The notes: generated by a model not told the origin, from the sequence alone. Shown: positions 33,840 to 43,199, numbered from the stretch's first letter. The stretch is DNA of 64,000 nucleotides from WRMS01 sp038562165 (GCA_038562165.1 JBCFAO010000013.1:22059-86058), one strand, 5' to 3'. Translations and numbers: made by a program.

Positions 33840-35849
33840 CTACGGGCTCACTCCGCTATCCGGAGATATTGAAGCGCAGATGTTCAAACCCCTTTCTTCA
33901 GAGTTCCTATCCAATAAACGAAATTGCTGCATTCTCCGGGCCAAAAGTGCCGCCTCTTCCAGCAGCTCCCGACTGGTGGCTGCGCATTGCCGGGAAAAAT
34001 CACTGTTGGAAGCAATGGAAGCCACAATATCCTTCGTATTAACCTGCATTTCGGCGGCAGCCTGCTTTTGCTTGACCGACATAGCGGAAATCTGCTGCAG
34101 GGCTGCCGTCACCTGGGTGGTCATTGCCGCCATGTCTTCCAAAGCCTGCAAGGTTCTTTGCCCATGGCTGCGTCCGGCTTGCACCGACCCTACGGACTGT
34201 TCCAAAAGTTCCCGGGTATCCTCGGCGGCCTGCCTGCTTTTTTGGGCAAGCTGCCGCACCTCCCCTGCCACCACGGAAAAGCCTTTGCCGGCATTGCCGG
34301 CCCGGGCCGCTTCAATTGCTGCGTTCAGAGCCAGGATATTTGTCTGAAAGGCAATATCCTCAATAACGCCTATAATAGACGTTATTTGCTCCGTATTTTG
34401 CTCCATGGCTCCGATAGCCCCCAGCATATCCTGCATGCTGGCCTCTGCCCGGAGAGAGCGCTGCTGCATCTGTTCGGATAAGCTGCCTGCCTTTTGCAGG
34501 CTTTCCGTATTCGCTTTGATGCTATCGGTGACGGCGCTGATCCTCTCGTCCAAGCAGGTCATTCCCTCGGTTTCAGCGGAGGTACGCTGAAAAATTTGCT
34601 CAGAACCCCGGGAAACCTGCTCCATACCCCGCCGGATTGTATCGGCTGCCCCGCCGATTTCGGCAAACATGCCGTTGAGTGAGAAAAGAATACACTCCAA
34701 AGAAGTACCTATAGGAGCAAAATCCCCCAGATATTCAGCCTGCCGGTCAGCGGTGAGATCACCCCCGGCGATCTCCGAAAGCACCCTGGAAATTTCCGAT
34801 ACATATCCCCGCAGCGAAGCGGTAGTATGTTCCAAAGCCTGCAACAAGGCCTCGGCTTCTTTAACAGAGGCGGCAGAGGGAACCGGTGATTCCAAATCTC
34901 CTTGGGCAAGCTGCTGCAAGCGGTTTACGGCGGCGGCAATCGGTTTAGCCAGGGAGCCGGCAATCAGGGTAGCCAAAACCCAGGAACAAGCCACGGCAAC
35001 TACCAGGACAATCAGGGCAATCCAGACAGGCTGGCGGCTCATGGCCAGTATTTCATCGTAGTCCTGGCATACGGCCAGGGACCATCCTTCCACCGCTTCT
35101 ATAGGCGAGTAAGCCAGCAGCTTTTTTGTGCCCTCTATCGTTATAATCTCTGTGCCGGACTCTCCGGCAGCCATAGCCTCCAGCAGCTCCGCCCATTGCT
35201 CTTGGCCGGCATCCCGGGCGGTTTGCAGCAGGTTGACCCCCAGCAGAGCCGGATCTTCGTGGGCCACGGTATTGCCGGCGGGATCGATAATAAAACCGTA
35301 ACCGGTTTCACCCAGAGAAATCCGGCGGATATAGGGGCCGAAATAATCGCCGGGCAGCCTGCCGGCAACGACGCCGGTAGGCCCCATGGCCGTAACCTGA
35401 GCACCGGCTAAAATCACAGGCTCCTCTTGGCCCGGAAGCAGAACAGGCGCCGCCAAAAAGCTGACGCCCTCTATCGCCCTTTCAAAAAAATCGCTGCCGG
35501 CAATGTTTTCTCCTTCATAGGTGATTCCGTATCTGTCGCTGACGGAAAAAGCGGTAAACACAGTGCCCCGGGCCCGGCCCTTCAAATAACTTCTCCGCTC
35601 CTCAGTATCAAAGGCCGGGTTACAGACCTGTTCGTCGGCGGCAATGTTCTGTATTTGATTCTTTACGGAAGCCGCCGCTTCGCTGACCGTCATGGCATAA
35701 GAGGAGGCCAGGCTTTGAGCCAGTATCTTATGGTTTTGCAAAGAATAGCGGCCGATCAGAAAACAGGTGATTGCCGTAATTGCTACGCCGGCAACCACGA
35801 CATTATATATGATAGCTTTTTGAACCCTGGATTGAATTGAGGCTTTCAT
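33840..35849 (-). CDS. Methyl-accepting chemotaxis protein with dCache-type sensor
   Basis: A 669-residue receptor. TM1 is at about residues 13-33 and TM2 at about 277-302. The extracytoplasmic part is Cache-like: SVSDRYGITYEGENIAGSDFFERAIEG, then GPYIRRISLGETGYGFIIDP and AYSPIEAVEGWSLAV. A HAMP domain follows TM2 (SLAKPIAAAVNRLQQLAQGD) and the signalling hairpin tip is EDIAFQTNILALNAAIEAA followed by GKGFSVVAGEVRQLAQKS. It senses a small external ligand and controls CheA/CheW; no che genes are in the window. Single gene, convergent with the Mo hydroxylase across repeat element A. Confidence 0.93.
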   Translation of the reverse strand: MKASIQSRVQKAIIYNVVVAGVAITAITCFLIGRYSLQNHKILAQSLASSYAMTVSEAAASVKNQIQNIAADEQVCNPAFDTEERRSYLKGRARGTVFTAFSVSDRYGITYEGENIAGSDFFERAIEGVSFLAAPVLLPGQEEPVILAGAQVTAMGPTGVVAGRLPGDYFGPYIRRISLGETGYGFIIDPAGNTVAHEDPALLGVNLLQTARDAGQEQWAELLEAMAAGESGTEIITIEGTKKLLAYSPIEAVEGWSLAVCQDYDEILAMSRQPVWIALIVLVVAVACSWVLATLIAGSLAKPIAAAVNRLQQLAQGDLESPVPSAASVKEAEALLQALEHTTASLRGYVSEISRVLSEIAGGDLTADRQAEYLGDFAPIGTSLECILFSLNGMFAEIGGAADTIRRGMEQVSRGSEQIFQRTSAETEGMTCLDERISAVTDSIKANTESLQKAGSLSEQMQQRSLRAEASMQDMLGAIGAMEQNTEQITSIIGVIEDIAFQTNILALNAAIEAARAGNAGKGFSVVAGEVRQLAQKSRQAAEDTRELLEQSVGSVQAGRSHGQRTLQALEDMAAMTTQVTAALQQISAMSVKQKQAAAEMQVNTKDIVASIASNSDFSRQCAATSRELLEEAALLARRMQQFRLLDRNSEERGLNICASISPDSGVSP

Positions 35850-35991
35850 GCCGCATTCCCCTTTATCTGTTCTTTACTCAAAACATAACACAACAATATC
35901 TATGTTTTGCGATGTTTGCGTAAAAAGCAGGTAAAGAGATATACACAGGGATAATTGCAGCACCCTGCCCTCCATTCCCTTTATTTATAGC

Positions 35992-37056
35992 TTACTGCGA
36001 CGGCTCATATAACGTCTCTAAGGCCCCCAGGCCGGAAATGGCCACCTCCCATTGACCGCTGGTGGTTGTCAGCCAGCCTGCGATCTTCCGGGCCGGATGA
36101 TCCTTGGGCAGGTCCTTTCGCAGCACCGCATAATAATTGATCGCAAGGGGATATTCTTTTGACAAAATGCTTTCCTTTGTGGGGGCAACCCCGCCAAAGG
36201 CCAGGGTTTTAATATCCATTGCATCCCCCATCACACTCTGGGAAATTTGTATGTAGTAATAAAGCGTATAGCCCAGCGTATATGCGTTTTCCTCGCCTTC
36301 CCGGGAAAAATAACGATATTCCTCCACCATTTGCAGCATCCCGTTCATGTCCCGTTCCATGAAATTCTCTTCGACGGCCGGATTTATCTTTTTACCTCCC
36401 AACACCAGATTCTCCATCTGTGCCTGGGAACCGGAATCGGAATTGCGGCAGATCGGCACGATGCGTCCCTTTTTGCCTCCGAGCTCAGACCAGTCGGTGA
36501 TGGATAGATCGGAATATATCTTCTGGACCTGAGACGCATCGATATTGCTTACGGGATTATCCTCATGGGTGATAAAAACAAGGGCTTCGGCGCCGATAGG
36601 GATATACGCAAGCTCCGTTCCGGCGCTTTTCGCCATCTCCCCCACCTCTTTCGAAGGATCCGGTACAAGGATCAAATCGACGTCGCCATTGATAAGCAGC
36701 TCATAGGACTTCACGGTCTTGGACGCCTTTTCCGGCAGGCCCGGCCATCTGTCTTCTTTGTCGTCCAAGGGCAAAAACATTCTTTTGTATATTGCCTGCA
36801 CCAGCGGGAGAGTAGAGGTGGAGCCGTCAATACGGGGATAATTTTCCGCCGTAATGCCGATGGCTGCGGCGTCCTCCGACGGAGTCAGAGCAATTGCCTG
36901 GGGAGCCGTATTTTCCATTGCCGGTACCTGGGACTGTGCCGGCTCTCCAAAATCTTCGTTTTCCGAACAGCCCTGCATAAGAAACAGAAGCATGACAAGC
37001 ACGAGGCCTGCTGTGAATTTTAAAATCATGAGAATTCCCGGCTTGGTTGTTATCAT
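35992..37056 (-). CDS. PstS-like phosphate-binding lipoprotein
   Basis: A 354-residue lipoprotein. GGGAGGGAGAAG directs the start to ATG 37056; the longer frame to 37137 includes this ribosome binding site. Signal peptide with lipobox FLMQGC (Cys30). The binding-protein core reads YPRIDGSTSTLPLVQAIY (the DGSST-type phosphate loop), DLILVPDPSKE, AEALVFITHEDNPVSNI, VQKIYSD and ICRNSDSGSQAQMENLVLGG (second anion-binding loop SDSGSQ). This is the PstS-like 2 family. No PstCAB genes are adjacent, so it may be an orphan receptor or act with a transporter elsewhere. Confidence 0.87.
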   Translation of the reverse strand: MITTKPGILMILKFTAGLVLVMLLFLMQGCSENEDFGEPAQSQVPAMENTAPQAIALTPSEDAAAIGITAENYPRIDGSTSTLPLVQAIYKRMFLPLDDKEDRWPGLPEKASKTVKSYELLINGDVDLILVPDPSKEVGEMAKSAGTELAYIPIGAEALVFITHEDNPVSNIDASQVQKIYSDLSITDWSELGGKKGRIVPICRNSDSGSQAQMENLVLGGKKINPAVEENFMERDMNGMLQMVEEYRYFSREGEENAYTLGYTLYYYIQISQSVMGDAMDIKTLAFGGVAPTKESILSKEYPLAINYYAVLRKDLPKDHPARKIAGWLTTTSGQWEVAISGLGALETLYEPSQ

Positions 37057-37155
37057 CTTCTCTCCCTCCCAAAAAACTGAGTTCCTATCATAGCACCAGA
37101 CAAGATGGGCAGACAGCTTAAACCGCTGTCTGCCCATGCTTTCATTCTATCTATC

Positions 37156-37671
37156 CTAATCCAAAACCAGAGAAGGCGGAGCGTATACTCTGGCCCCCAG
37201 CTCCTGATCCAACTGATAAAGTCCTTGGGGCGTCTTGCCGAAAAGCTCAAACTTCTTGATCAGATCGCTGGCATTCTTCTCTTCCTCCAGCTGCTCCTTC
37301 ACAAACCAATTCAGGAACTCCATGGTCCGGAAATCCTTGTCGGCGTAAGCAGCGTCGTAAATATTGTTGATGGAAGCGGTGACCAGCTGCTCATGCTCCA
37401 GCACCTGATCCAAAACCGCTCCGAAAGAGGCATATTCATAAGGCGGCGCATCGATGGGTAAGAGTTTTACTTTGTAGCCGTTATTCAACAGATACTGCCG
37501 GAACAAAAGGCCATGATCCCTCTCCTCCTGGGCTTGGATCACAAACCAGTTCTCAAAGCCTGTCAGACCTTCATCGCTATAATAATTGGCCATATCCAGA
37601 TAAAGGTAAGCAGAATAGAGTTCTTTGCAGATTTGCTCATTTAATAATTTTACTACATTTTCACTTAACAT
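37156..37671 (-). CDS. Non-heme ferritin
   Basis: A 171-residue ferritin; AAGGAGGT spacing favours ATG 37671 over the ATG two codons earlier. Ferroxidase-centre residues are visible in four helices: ICKELYSAYLYLDMANYY (Glu), FVIQAQEERDHGLLFRQYLL (ExxH), ASINNIYDAA and WFVKEQLEEEKNASDL (final Glu/Gln). It mineralises Fe(II) in the cytoplasm and limits Fenton chemistry. It lies next to the HcpR/FrdX/Hcp module and fits an iron/redox-stress neighbourhood. Confidence 0.94.
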   Translation of the reverse strand: MLSENVVKLLNEQICKELYSAYLYLDMANYYSDEGLTGFENWFVIQAQEERDHGLLFRQYLLNNGYKVKLLPIDAPPYEYASFGAVLDQVLEHEQLVTASINNIYDAAYADKDFRTMEFLNWFVKEQLEEEKNASDLIKKFELFGKTPQGLYQLDQELGARVYAPPSLVLD

Positions 37672-37762
37672 AAACATACCTCCTTGCTTAATTAATCTAA
37701 TTATAATTCAACATTCCTTCTAAATCAAGGCTTTCAGGATATTTTATTGATAATATTTATCA

Positions 37763-38431
37763 TTAATTATGATGCAGCAATTCAAAATGGTTGCGTTCAA
37801 CCTGCAAAACCCCTTCTTCCCGCAGCTTCCTGATTTCATTAGTCATGGCACTGCGGTCAACACAAAGGTAATCCGCCAGCTCCTGCCGGTTGAAAGGAAT
37901 CATAAAGCTTGCGTTGCCGGCTTTCTGGGCCTGGGCCGTCAGATAAGCAATTAACTTCTCCCGGGTGCTGCGGCGGGAGAGGATTTCAATCTTCTGATTG
38001 AGCATTTGATTCTTATCGGCCAGAATGCCCAGCATATTTTCAATGAGCTTATTATGAAAAACACAGGAAGAGGTGCAGGTGGTGATCATTTTGCGGTAAT
38101 TGATCATCAATATCTCGCTCTTTTCCACTGTATAGACATTTACGGGCAAAATATGATTTTTGCCGCAGGCAAAGGCTTCCCCGAAGAGCTCCCCCGCCTC
38201 CAGCTTGGCTAGTATAGTACGGTTGCCCAGGAAGTCTTCTTTGACCACCTGAACGGCGCCGGAGAGAACCACCCCTACAAAGGAAGAAACATCTCCCGCC
38301 ATCAGAACCGTTGCCGTTTTATCAAATTTTTTTGTTTTAGCCGAAAGACATTCTAATAAGCCGGAAAGCTCATTTTCTTTGATGCCGTTGAACAATGGCA
38401 TTTTTTTTAATAGCGGATAAAAATTTTTCAT
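37763..38431 (-). CDS. hcpR: Crp/Fnr-family regulator, probably HcpR-like
   Basis: A 222-residue regulator. AGAGAGGG fits ATG 38431; the longer frame begins upstream of this site. The N-terminal cNMP-fold has LVMAGDVSSFVGVVLSGAVQVVKED and LEAGELFGEAFACG; the C-terminal winged helix includes RQELADYLCVDRSAMTNEIRKLREEGVLQVE. No N-terminal Fnr-type Cys cluster is present. Divergent position next to a FrdX-type ferredoxin and hcp strongly suggests the HcpR nitrosative-stress regulator, known to control those two genes. Identity as HcpR is by context. Confidence 0.82.
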   Translation of the reverse strand: MKNFYPLLKKMPLFNGIKENELSGLLECLSAKTKKFDKTATVLMAGDVSSFVGVVLSGAVQVVKEDFLGNRTILAKLEAGELFGEAFACGKNHILPVNVYTVEKSEILMINYRKMITTCTSSCVFHNKLIENMLGILADKNQMLNQKIEILSRRSTREKLIAYLTAQAQKAGNASFMIPFNRQELADYLCVDRSAMTNEIRKLREEGVLQVERNHFELLHHN

Positions 38432-38444
38432 TTTCCCTCTCTTT

Positions 38445-38460
38445 TGTTGTAAATACAACA
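38445..38460. promoter_or_regulatory. Palindrome in the hcpR-frdX divergent region, candidate HcpR operator
   Basis: TGTTGT-AAAT-ACAACA is a perfect 6-4-6 palindrome, 13 bp before the hcpR start and about 80 bp before frdX. Crp/Fnr-family dimers bind 14-16 bp palindromes of this shape. Confidence 0.5.
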
Positions 38461-38538
38461 TACCTCTTGTGAACAGTATAGTAAACTAACCACAGTAAGT
38501 CAAGTAACTCAAGGGATTAGCGCGAAGGAGGAATTGAA

Positions 38539-39336
38539 ATGATTCGCCAGATTATCAAAATAGATGAAAGTAAATGTAACGGCTGCGGCCTGTGTGCCGA
38601 AGCTTGCCATGAAGGAGCCATCGCTATGGTGGGGGGTAAAGCCAAGCTGATTAGGGATGATTATTGTGACGGCTTAGGCGATTGCCTGCCCTGCTGCCCT
38701 ACCGGCGCCATCACCTTTGAACAGCGGGAGGCCTTAGCCTATGACGAAGAGGCCGTAGCCATCAATATGGCCAAAAAAGCCGCAGAAACAAAGGCTGCCG
38801 ACGCAAAAACCGGCCAAGCCAAGCCTCATTTCGGCGGCTGCCCCGGCAGCAATGCCCATACCATCAACCGTCCGCCGGCAGGGGGCTGTCCCGGCAGCAA
38901 TGCCCACGCCATTAAGCGTCCTGCCGCCGCTAATGAAGAATCAGCAGCCGCACCTGCCCATGAAATGGAAAGCCAGCTGAGACAGTGGCCCGTTCAAATC
39001 AAGCTGGTGCCGGTGAACGCCCCGTATTTCAATCAGGCTCATCTGCTGATTGCCGCCGATTGCACAGCCTACTCCTACGGTGATTTTCATAACCGTTTCA
39101 TGAAAAACCGGGTAACCATCATCGGCTGCCCCAAATTGGATGAAGGCGATTACAGCGAAAAACTGACGGCTATTCTGCAGCAAAACGACATCAAAAGCGT
39201 TACCCTGACCCGGATGGAAGTTCCCTGCTGCGGCGGCTTGGCCAATGCGGCCATCAAAGCCTTGAAGGAATGCGGCAAAATGATTCCCTGGCAAATCGTC
39301 ACCATCACCACCGACGGTCAGATAATCGAAAACTAA
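38539..39336 (+). CDS. FrdX-type 2[4Fe-4S] ferredoxin protein
   Basis: A 265-residue protein with AAGGAGG upstream. Residues 9-63 hold two [4Fe-4S] motifs: KCNGCGLCAEACHEGAI and YCDGLGDCLPCCPTGAI. The C-terminal half (from about 145) has YFNQAHLLIAADCTAYSYGDFH, VTIIGCPKLDEGDY and MEVPCCGGLANAA, the usual FrdX extension with extra Cys pairs. The linker carries a near-exact duplication GGCPGSNAHTINRPPA / GGCPGSNAHAIKRPAA, absent from simple ferredoxins. It is thought to be an electron donor or partner for Hcp, encoded 54 bp downstream and likely co-transcribed. Confidence 0.88.
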   Translation: MIRQIIKIDESKCNGCGLCAEACHEGAIAMVGGKAKLIRDDYCDGLGDCLPCCPTGAITFEQREALAYDEEAVAINMAKKAAETKAADAKTGQAKPHFGGCPGSNAHTINRPPAGGCPGSNAHAIKRPAAANEESAAAPAHEMESQLRQWPVQIKLVPVNAPYFNQAHLLIAADCTAYSYGDFHNRFMKNRVTIIGCPKLDEGDYSEKLTAILQQNDIKSVTLTRMEVPCCGGLANAAIKALKECGKMIPWQIVTITTDGQIIEN

Positions 39337-39390
39337 CAGCAGTAAATCAAGTTGAACCAACAGAAACAGAAACAAAAAGGAGGAATACTA

Positions 39391-40959
39391 ATGTCAAACA
39401 TGTTTTGTTTTCAATGCGAGCAAACCGCCGGCTGCACTGCCTGCACCGGTAAAGCCGGTGTCTGCGGCAAGCAGGACCACACCGCCAACCTCCAGGATAA
39501 GCTTACCGGCGCCTTGATCGGCCTGGCTCAAGCCGTCCGGGCAAAAGGTTTGGAAAATAAGGCCGACGATGAGTTAAGCCTTACGGTCATGGAGGGTTTA
39601 TTCACCACCATTACGAATGTGAGCTTCGATGATGAAGCCATCCAGAAACAGATTGACAAAACCCACCGGCTTACCGCCAAGTTCGGCATCAGCCAGGATT
39701 ACGATATGACAAAGATCTGGGAAGGCCATGAAGACATCCGCTCCTTGAAATCCCTTATCCTCTTCGGCATCCGGGGTGTAGCTGCCTATGGTTACCATGC
39801 TTACGTTCTGGGCTATCAGGATCAAGAGGTCAACAGCTTTTTCATCAAAGCCCTGGCCGCTTTAGGTGAGGAAGGCAGCCTGGAGACCCTGCTGCCCGTA
39901 GTTATGGAAACAGGCAAAGTCAACTTGTCCTGCATGGCTCTTTTAGATAAAGCCAATACTGAAAGCTATGGCACTCCCCAGCCCACTACCGTACCCCTTT
40001 CCGTGGAAAAAGGCCCCTTCATCGTAGTCAGCGGCCATGATCTCTATGATCTGAAGCAATTGCTGGAGCAGACGAAAGACAAAGGCATCAACATTTATAC
40101 CCATGGTGAAATGCTGCCGGCCCACGCTTATCCCAAGTTGAAAGAATACAGTCACTTGAAGGGCAACTTCGGCACCGCCTGGCAGAGCCAGCAGAAGGAA
40201 TTTGCCGATATCCCGGGCGCCGTTCTCTTCACCACCAACTGCCTGATGCCTCCCAAAGACAGCTATAAAGACCGGGTCTTCACCACCGAAGTAGTGGCTT
40301 ATCCCAGCCTGGTTCACATCGGCGAGGACAAAGACTTCACGCCGGTTATTGAAAAAGCTCTGGCTTTAGGCGGCTACAAGGAAGACCGGCCCATGACCGG
40401 CATCAACGGCGGCAGCCAGGTTACCACTGGTTTTGGTCACGGCGCAGTGCTGGCCGCTGCCGGCACCATTGTAGAAGCGGTTAAAGCCGGCGCCATCAAG
40501 CACTTCTTCCTGGTAGGCGGCTGCGACGGCGCCAAGCCCGGCCGCAATTACTACACGGAATTTGTCAAACAGACCCCCAAGGATACCATTGTCTTGACTC
40601 TGGCTTGCGGCAAATACCGCTTTAATGACCTGGATGCCGGTGAAATCGGCGGCTTCCCCAGAATTATGGACATGGGGCAATGCAACGACGCCTATTCCGC
40701 TATCAAGGTAGCGGTAGCCCTGGCAGAAGCCTTTGGCTGCGGCGTCAACGAGCTGCCTTTATCCATGGTGCTTTCCTGGTACGAACAAAAGGCCGTTTGC
40801 ATCTTATTGACGCTCCTGCACCTGGGCATTAAGAACATTCTCTTGGGACCCAGTCTGCCGGCCTTCGTTTCTCCCAATATCCTGGCTTACCTGGTGGAGA
40901 ACTTCAATATTGCTCCCATCAGCACTCCCGAGGCTGATCTGAAAAAAATCCTGGGCTAA
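39391..40959 (+). CDS. hcp: Hydroxylamine reductase / hybrid cluster protein
   Basis: A 522-residue protein; AAAGGAGG points to ATG 39391, not to the codon at 39352. N-terminal cluster ligands are MFCFQCEQTAGCTACTGKAGVCGKQD in two parts (CxxC and the later Cys pair). Hybrid-cluster ligands are visible in VVSGHDLYDLKQLLEQ (His/Asp), EMLPAHAYPKL (His), LFTTNCLMPPKDSY (Cys), FLVGGCDGAKPGRNYYTEF, TLACGKYRFN and the Glu in the ELPLSMVLSWYEQKA segment. It reduces NO and/or hydroxylamine and protects anaerobes from nitrosative stress. Likely an operon with frdX, regulated by HcpR. A strong terminator follows. Confidence 0.97.
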   Translation: MSNMFCFQCEQTAGCTACTGKAGVCGKQDHTANLQDKLTGALIGLAQAVRAKGLENKADDELSLTVMEGLFTTITNVSFDDEAIQKQIDKTHRLTAKFGISQDYDMTKIWEGHEDIRSLKSLILFGIRGVAAYGYHAYVLGYQDQEVNSFFIKALAALGEEGSLETLLPVVMETGKVNLSCMALLDKANTESYGTPQPTTVPLSVEKGPFIVVSGHDLYDLKQLLEQTKDKGINIYTHGEMLPAHAYPKLKEYSHLKGNFGTAWQSQQKEFADIPGAVLFTTNCLMPPKDSYKDRVFTTEVVAYPSLVHIGEDKDFTPVIEKALALGGYKEDRPMTGINGGSQVTTGFGHGAVLAAAGTIVEAVKAGAIKHFFLVGGCDGAKPGRNYYTEFVKQTPKDTIVLTLACGKYRFNDLDAGEIGGFPRIMDMGQCNDAYSAIKVAVALAEAFGCGVNELPLSMVLSWYEQKAVCILLTLLHLGIKNILLGPSLPAFVSPNILAYLVENFNIAPISTPEADLKKILG

Positions 40960-41010
40960 TCTCTTGCATTAACCGCTTAATTCTGGGATAAAGCTCAATA
41001 AAACCGATAA

Positions 41011-41059
41011 AAAAACAGCAGGTCTATAGGACAGACGCCCTATGAATCTGCTGTTTTTT
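41011..41059 (+). terminator. Terminator after hcp
   Basis: AAAACAGCAG and CTGCTGTTTT form the outer stem with ATAGG/CCTAT inside; TTTTTTG follows. Confidence 0.85.
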
Positions 41060-41096
41060 GCAGTATAATTAATCCTTGGGAAAGGTGGGGATTTAT

Positions 41097-42179
41097 TTGC
41101 TTTGCGGAAAGAAAAAACTGCTGGTTGTGGATGATGTGGAAATCAATCGTATCATTTTAAAAGAGCTTTTCAGCGAAGAATTTGAAGTGCTGCAGGCAGA
41201 AAACGGCCGCAAAGCCCTGGATTATCTTCAGCGTTATCCCAGTGAAATCGCCATCGTATTGCTGGATCTGATCATGCCGGTAATGAACGGCTTTGAGGTG
41301 CTGCAAAATATGCAGGCAACCGGGCTGATCCAAAAAGTCCCCGTTATTCTTATCACCGGCGAGAACGACGACGAGAAAACTTTAAAGGGCTATGAGCTAG
41401 GCGTCTCCGATCTGCTGACTAAGCCTTTTAATCCCCGGATTGTCTACCGCCGGGTCCTCAATGTCATCAATCTTTATGCCCATAAGGAAAACCTGGAAAC
41501 GAAGCTCAAAGAGCAGAAAGCGATGTTGGAGAAGCAAGCCCGGCGCCTGCGCCAATCCAATCAATTCGTCATCGACGCCCTCAGCACTGCCGTAGAATTT
41601 CGCAGTTGCGAGTCTGGCGAGCATATCAAACGCATTCGGGGTCTGACTAAGGTTTTTCTGGAGGCCATCAAAGACGCCTATCCGGAAGACTATCCCTTGA
41701 CCCCCGAGGAAATCGACATGATCTCCAGCGCATCGGCTATGCATGATATCGGCAAAATTGCCATCCCCGATTCTATTTTGCTCAAGCCGGGGCCTTTGGA
41801 TTCCCAGGAGTTTGAAATCATGAAAACCCATACCATCAGGGGCTGCGAGATTCTCATCAGCTTAAATTTCGCCCGGGATGAAGAATATTGTAAATATTGT
41901 TATGAAATCTGCCGCCACCATCACGAACGCTGGGATGGCAACGGCTATCCCGACGGCCTCAAAGGCGATGATATCTCGATTTGGGCTCAGGCCACCGCTT
42001 TGGCTGACGTCTACGATGCCCTGACCAGCGTCAGGGTATATAAACCGGCCTTTTCTCATCAACGGGCCGTGGCAATGATCCTGCGGGGCGAATGCGGCGC
42101 TTTTAATCCCAAGCTGCGGGCTTGTTTCAGCCGCCTGGAAAGCACTCTGCCGGAAAAAATCCGGCTGGCCAGTAGCTGA
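41097..42179 (+). CDS. RpfG-type response regulator with HD-GYP phosphodiesterase domain
   Basis: About 360 residues. AAAGGTGGGG precedes TTG 41097, which is preferred over the TTG at 41076 located before that site. Receiver domain: LLVVDDVEINRI (acidic pocket), phospho-Asp in VLLDLIMPVMNGFEV, ILITGEND and DLLTKPFNP. A coiled linker (residues about 125-155) leads to the HD-GYP domain with SASAMHDIGKIAIPDSILLK, ICRHHHERWDGNGYPDGLKG (intact HD and GYP motifs) and TALADVYDALTS. It should hydrolyse c-di-GMP under control of a kinase or the adjacent Hpt protein (inference). Confidence 0.93.
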   Translation: MLCGKKKLLVVDDVEINRIILKELFSEEFEVLQAENGRKALDYLQRYPSEIAIVLLDLIMPVMNGFEVLQNMQATGLIQKVPVILITGENDDEKTLKGYELGVSDLLTKPFNPRIVYRRVLNVINLYAHKENLETKLKEQKAMLEKQARRLRQSNQFVIDALSTAVEFRSCESGEHIKRIRGLTKVFLEAIKDAYPEDYPLTPEEIDMISSASAMHDIGKIAIPDSILLKPGPLDSQEFEIMKTHTIRGCEILISLNFARDEEYCKYCYEICRHHHERWDGNGYPDGLKGDDISIWAQATALADVYDALTSVRVYKPAFSHQRAVAMILRGECGAFNPKLRACFSRLESTLPEKIRLASS

Positions 42180-42220
42180 GCCGGTTGCGATGGCCCAGGA
42201 GCCGGATTATCTGATTGCCT

Positions 42221-42592
42221 TTATTCGGCCGCCATTTCTTTAGCGATAGCCTCCACATAGATTCGGGTTTTGCTGTAGGCGGCCCAAAAATCCGCCAAAG
42301 TTTCATCAGCGGCCAGCTCCTGGCGCAGCTCTTCCGTCAGCCTGCCGCTGGCTTCGTATAATCTGGTCAAAGACAGGTTGCCTGTCATGCCTTTGATGGC
42401 GTGTGCTATATCCGCCGCTTTACTGTAGTTCTTTTGCAAAAGACTTTCCTCCAGGGAAGCAAAATCTCCGCTTTCTAAAAACATATCCAGCATTTTTTGA
42501 TAAAGACTTTTATTATCCCGGACTCTGGCGAGAGCTTCTCCCACATTGACGAAATACTCCCGCTCTGAAGGCTCCTTATCCACTGTGGCCAT
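42221..42592 (-). CDS. Hpt-domain phosphotransfer protein
   Basis: A 123-residue, all-helical protein. The phospho-His lies in ADIAHAIKGMTGNLSLTRL (AHxxKG motif, residues about 62-70), with typical preceding helix LYQKMLDMFLESGDFASLEE. It would shuttle phosphate between a hybrid kinase and a receiver; the convergent HD-GYP regulator is the obvious candidate partner, but no hybrid kinase is in the window. Confidence 0.88.
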   Translation of the reverse strand: MATVDKEPSEREYFVNVGEALARVRDNKSLYQKMLDMFLESGDFASLEESLLQKNYSKAADIAHAIKGMTGNLSLTRLYEASGRLTEELRQELAADETLADFWAAYSKTRIYVEAIAKEMAAE

Positions 42593-42725
42593 CCCTTTCC
42601 TATGATCTGTTGAACCATAACTTTTGGTGATTACAATATTATAACATGTTTGGCTTGAATATCCAATAACTATAGGTTAATATGTAAATATGTAAGAATT
42701 ATTTTTATTAAGAGGAGGAATAATT

Positions 42726-43124
42726 ATGCCATGGACACCATCTTTATCCGTCGGCGTCAGTATGATTGATGAGCAGCATAAGACGTGGTTTGATAAGGCC
42801 GAAAAGCTTTTCGAGGCAGGAAAGAAAAACCAGGCCAAAGAATACATCGGAGAATTACTCAATTTCCTGGACGATTATACAAGAAAGCATTTTGCCGACG
42901 AAGAAAAGTATATGCTTAGTATCCGCTACCCGGGATATGACGAGCAGAAAAAAGCCCATACGGCTTTCATTGCCCAATTAGATAAGCTGCGCAACGATTA
43001 CAAGAACTCCGGCGGCAATATCTCCGTTATTATCAATGCCAACCAGATGGTGGTTGAGTGGCTGACGAAACACATCTCCAATATGGACAAGAAAATCGGT
43101 GAGTTCGCCAAACAAAACCGTTAA
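42726..43124 (+). CDS. Bacteriohemerythrin
   Basis: A 132-residue four-helix protein with AGAGGAGGAA before ATG 42726. Iron ligands are in order: SMIDEQHKTWF (His), DYTRKHFADEEKYM (His, Glu), KKAHTAFIAQ (His) and EWLTKHISNMDKKI (His, Asp). It binds O2 or NO at a diiron site; in anaerobes it is linked to O2 scavenging or sensing. Monocistronic, with a terminator just downstream. Confidence 0.95.
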   Translation: MPWTPSLSVGVSMIDEQHKTWFDKAEKLFEAGKKNQAKEYIGELLNFLDDYTRKHFADEEKYMLSIRYPGYDEQKKAHTAFIAQLDKLRNDYKNSGGNISVIINANQMVVEWLTKHISNMDKKIGEFAKQNR

Positions 43125-43151
43125 AGCATAAACAAATTTTAAATAAACGCA

Positions 43152-43199
43152 ATGCACCTCAAGGTCAGATAAACATCTGCTTTAGAGGTGTATTTTTTT
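43152..43199. terminator. Terminator after hemerythrin gene
   Basis: GCACCTC and GAGGTGT pair across a loop that itself holds CAGAT...ATCTG; TATTTTTTT follows on the plus strand. The minus-strand DtxR-family gene ends inside the T-run, so the hairpin may also serve it. Confidence 0.7.
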
